From NCBI RefSeq assembly GCF_034092375.1, contig NZ_CP139302.1, positions 558,001-622,000 of the forward strand: a DNA stretch of 64,000 bases, given 5' to 3'. Both the position numbers and the translations under genes were made by a program. Under the pieces are notes generated by a model, which saw only the letters and a list, made by a program, of their open reading frames with translations, had not been told where the DNA came from and searched no databases. Of this stretch, positions 62,308 to 64,000 are shown piece after piece. The stretch is from Prochlorococcus sp. MIT 1300. Lineage in GTDB: Bacteria > Cyanobacteriota > Cyanobacteriia > PCC-6307 > Cyanobiaceae. Numbering within the stretch: the first letter of the stretch is position 1; the number at the start of each line of letters is the position of its first letter.

Positions 62308-63297
62308 ATGTCTATTGCCAATAAACCTTTGGCCAAACCCACGCTTAATTCAAGCCAAAAGCTGCTGAAACGCTGTTTCAGCATCCTCATCCTTCCGTTG
62401 GTGATGACAGGTCTTCTTTTGCTGCAGCCCCAATCTGCCGAGGCAGCTGGAGGCGGCAGGATCGGTGGAGGCAGCTTTCGAGCACCATCTATTCCGCGTA
62501 CCGGTGGATATGGCGGAGGCTATAGATATAGAGGAGGGGGATATGGATATAGAGGCGGTTACGGAGGGGGCGGCATGGGTTTTCCTTTCCTAATTCCAAT
62601 GTTTGGCTTTGGGGGAGGAGGGTTATTTGGATTTCTAATCCTTATGACAATTGCTGGTGTTCTAGTAAATGCAGTAAGAGGTAATCGGGATTCAATTGTT
62701 GGCACTCCTCAGGAATATTCACCTCAAGCACAAGGTCCTATAACTATGCTTCAAGTTCAAATAGGACTGTTAGCAAGTGCAAAATATCTACAAGAAGACT
62801 TAAGAAGAATTGCTCAATCAGCAAATACAAGTAACTCGGAAGGGTTAAGACATGTACTACAAGAGACCACTCTTTCCCTTCTTAGAAAACCAGAACTTTG
62901 GGTCTACTCAAATCTTGAGACAGGGATGATACCTTTCAACTCAGCAGAGTTAACCTTTAATCGTTTATCAATGAATGAAAGAAGTAAACTTAGTGCAGAG
63001 TTGACTTCGAATTATTCAGGTCAACAACTTTCTGAAAAAAGTCCTTCCTCTCTGGCTGGCGAAGCGGATCCTTCCAACGAGTACATAGTTATAACGATCC
63101 TGGCCGCATCAAAAGGTCGAATCAACCTCAACACTTCTGCTGAAAGCAATCATCTAACAGAAAGTCTAAGAACCCTTGGATCAATTCCCTCCGATGATCT
63201 AATGGCGTTGGAAGTGATTTGGCAACCTGAGGGAGCTGGAGAAGTGCTCACGTCTGACGATCTATTGACCTCGTACCCAAACCTGCAACATCTCTAG
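62308..63297 (+). CDS. DUF1517-family membrane protein
   Basis: A 329-residue protein. An N-terminal hydrophobic segment (CFSILILPLVMTGLLLLQPQSAEAA) is a signal peptide, followed by a glycine-, arginine- and tyrosine-rich region (about 48-95, GGGRIGGGSFRAP to YRGGYGGGGMG), one membrane helix (FGFLILMTIAGVLVNAVRG) and a soluble domain with MLQVQIGLLASAKYLQEDLRRIAQ, which is typical of DUF1517. In plants and cyanobacteria members are in thylakoids or envelope; function unknown. Only five bases follow thiS, so the genes may share a transcript. Confidence 0.88.
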   Translation: MSIANKPLAKPTLNSSQKLLKRCFSILILPLVMTGLLLLQPQSAEAAGGGRIGGGSFRAPSIPRTGGYGGGYRYRGGGYGYRGGYGGGGMGFPFLIPMFGFGGGGLFGFLILMTIAGVLVNAVRGNRDSIVGTPQEYSPQAQGPITMLQVQIGLLASAKYLQEDLRRIAQSANTSNSEGLRHVLQETTLSLLRKPELWVYSNLETGMIPFNSAELTFNRLSMNERSKLSAELTSNYSGQQLSEKSPSSLAGEADPSNEYIVITILAASKGRINLNTSAESNHLTESLRTLGSIPSDDLMALEVIWQPEGAGEVLTSDDLLTSYPNLQHL

Positions 63298-63424
63298 TCC
63301 ATAGCCTTGAAAAACCAGCCAAGACGAAATTCTTTATAATTTCTTTCGAGAAAATTGTGCAATACGAGCGAAATGAGGGCTTCAACACAATTATCTTATT
63401 GGGACTTAATTTTTTTACCAAGCA

Positions 63425-63592
63425 GTGTCCGCCTCATCCCAACCCGAGTCCCGTCCCATGAAATGGGAAAGCAATGGCGAACTTGCACATCATGACTTGT
63501 CCGAACTAGTCAGCCGATTGCTCGATGTCGAATCAACTAATCACACAAATGAGCTCTCAAGGCTTGGAACAAAATACGAAGATTCAGACTGA
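63425..63592 (+). CDS. small soluble protein, conserved-looking
   Basis: A 55-residue protein from a GTG start (MSASSQPESRPMKWESNGELAHHDLSELVSRLLDVESTNHTNELSRLGTKYEDSD when split by residue). A shorter form starts at the ATG at 63458. Helical and acidic with HHDLSEL; similar small proteins occur in related genomes to my recollection, but I cannot name the family. A TATAAT at 63335-63340 may be the -10 element. Confidence 0.55.
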   Translation: MSASSQPESRPMKWESNGELAHHDLSELVSRLLDVESTNHTNELSRLGTKYEDSD

Positions 63593-63659
63593 TTAATCCT
63601 TTTCCCTCTTGCGTCGAGAGCTCATATCACTCACCTTCAGTTCAACTGAAAAAATATGA

Positions 63660-63842
63660 ATGGCAATACGACCACTTCATTGGGTCAATACTCCAGTTCT
63701 CATGGAAGCAATATTGCGCTACCAGGAAGGACGTTTAGCCAAGCCAATGCGTCTATGGGTTGAGCAACTCCTAGAACTGAAGCCCAGCAAAAACCAAATA
63801 TGCGCGCTAACAAATGACTCTCATATTGAGGAGATTCAATAG
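63660..63842 (+). CDS. small protein, conserved-looking
   Basis: A 60-residue soluble protein (MAIRPLHWVNTPVLMEAILRY, then AKPMRLWVEQLLELKPSKNQI). Tryptophans and the amphipathic helices are well organised, which supports a real gene. An ATG four bases upstream opens a different frame that is not coding-like. Family not recognised. It follows the previous small gene by 67 bases on the same strand and could form a pair with it. Confidence 0.65.
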   Translation: MAIRPLHWVNTPVLMEAILRYQEGRLAKPMRLWVEQLLELKPSKNQICALTNDSHIEEIQ

Positions 63843-63858
63843 AGTCAATAAGACTCGA

Positions 63859-64000
63859 TCAATGTTTTTGAATTTTAATGATCCTAAGAGCAGCCATTGC
63901 AGCTCCATATCCATTGTCAATATTGACTACCACTAAACCAGGAGAACAACTTGAAAGCATCCCAGCGAGAGCAGCTTTCCCCTTAGAGCTCATTCCATAA
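63859..64000 (-). CDS. larB: LarB/CpmA-like protein, C-terminal part
   Basis: Only the last 46 residues are in the window; the start is beyond 64000. The frame reads [45 protein letters not shown], which matches the end of the AIR-carboxylase-like LarB family: [18 protein letters not shown] is the typical nucleotide-binding segment. LarB makes an intermediate of the nickel-pincer cofactor, and CpmA, a cyanobacterial relative, modifies circadian phase. Which role applies here cannot be told from a fragment. Confidence 0.8.
   Translation of the reverse strand, partial: YGMSSKGKAALAGMLSSCSPGLVVVNIDNGYGAAMAALRIIKIQKH

Noticed and set aside
1-64000. CRISPR arrays, insertion sequences, integrases, phage structural genes, riboswitches
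   Set aside because: I looked for regularly spaced repeats, transposase motifs, tRNA-adjacent integrases and recognisable riboswitch cores and found none. A covariance search could still reveal small RNAs.

Overview
This window looks like a chromosome segment of a marine picocyanobacterium, most probably a low-light-adapted Prochlorococcus. The evidence is a tandem set of four Pcb divinyl-chlorophyll a/b antenna genes, the overlapping psbD-psbC pair, petM, ycf4, ycf39, a high-light-inducible protein, cyanobacterial DUF1517, DUF3122 and DUF3611 proteins, AT-rich DNA and short intergenic spaces. The species call is an inference from gene content. No insertion sequence, CRISPR array, integrase, rRNA operon or phage structural gene was seen.

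Layout. 1-1.8 kb: the 3' part of acsF (Mg-protoporphyrin ester cyclase), a ferredoxin and a Ycf54-like cyclase factor, forming a chlorophyll E-ring module. 2.0-7.9 kb: four minus-strand pcb genes, each with its own terminator, interrupted by a small plus-strand membrane-protein gene; three of the four share a conserved 5' leader. 8.3-10.4 kb: a TPR/OGT-type glycosyltransferase. 10.5-13.8 kb: a low-density stretch of small hypothetical proteins, several too short for ordinary gene calling. 13.9-28.5 kb: ychF, a membrane-fusion protein, polA, cysS, a LeuT-family transporter, dxr with a ferredoxin-like gene, and the pntA1-pntA2-pntB transhydrogenase operon. 28.6-35.5 kb: a DEAH helicase, the NTRC thioredoxin reductase/thioredoxin fusion, infA, ycf39, petM, an alpha/beta hydrolase and ilvN. 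35.5-40.2 kb: a cyclophilin lipoprotein, ycf4, psbD-psbC and maf. 40.2-42.4 kb: a translationally coupled trio containing cobQ and a small ferredoxin. 42.4-48.9 kb: an accessory-looking region with an orphan NdhF N-terminal fragment, a DUF1816-like protein, an Hli protein, a DoxX-like protein and numerous small membrane or hypothetical proteins. 49-64 kb: tRNA-Ala(GGC), lexA with a candidate SOS box, argF, ftsH, ribD, cobalamin cbiET, nadK, pheS, surE, ribF, thiE-thiS, DUF1517, two small conserved-looking proteins and the 3' end of a larB/cpmA-like gene.

How they work together. Much of the window serves photosynthesis: pigment synthesis (acsF, ycf54), antenna (pcb), reaction centre and assembly (psbD, psbC, ycf4, ycf39, ftsH), electron transfer and redox control (petM, ferredoxins, NTRC, pntAB) and photoprotection (hli). 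Cofactor genes (cobQ, cbiET, thiE/S, ribD, ribF, nadK, dxr) fill much of the rest. No complete unknown multi-gene system was found. The most unusual signals are the shared pcb leader RNA, a 29-bp perfect hairpin behind the first pcb gene, a standalone NdhF N-terminal domain and several conserved-looking micro-proteins.
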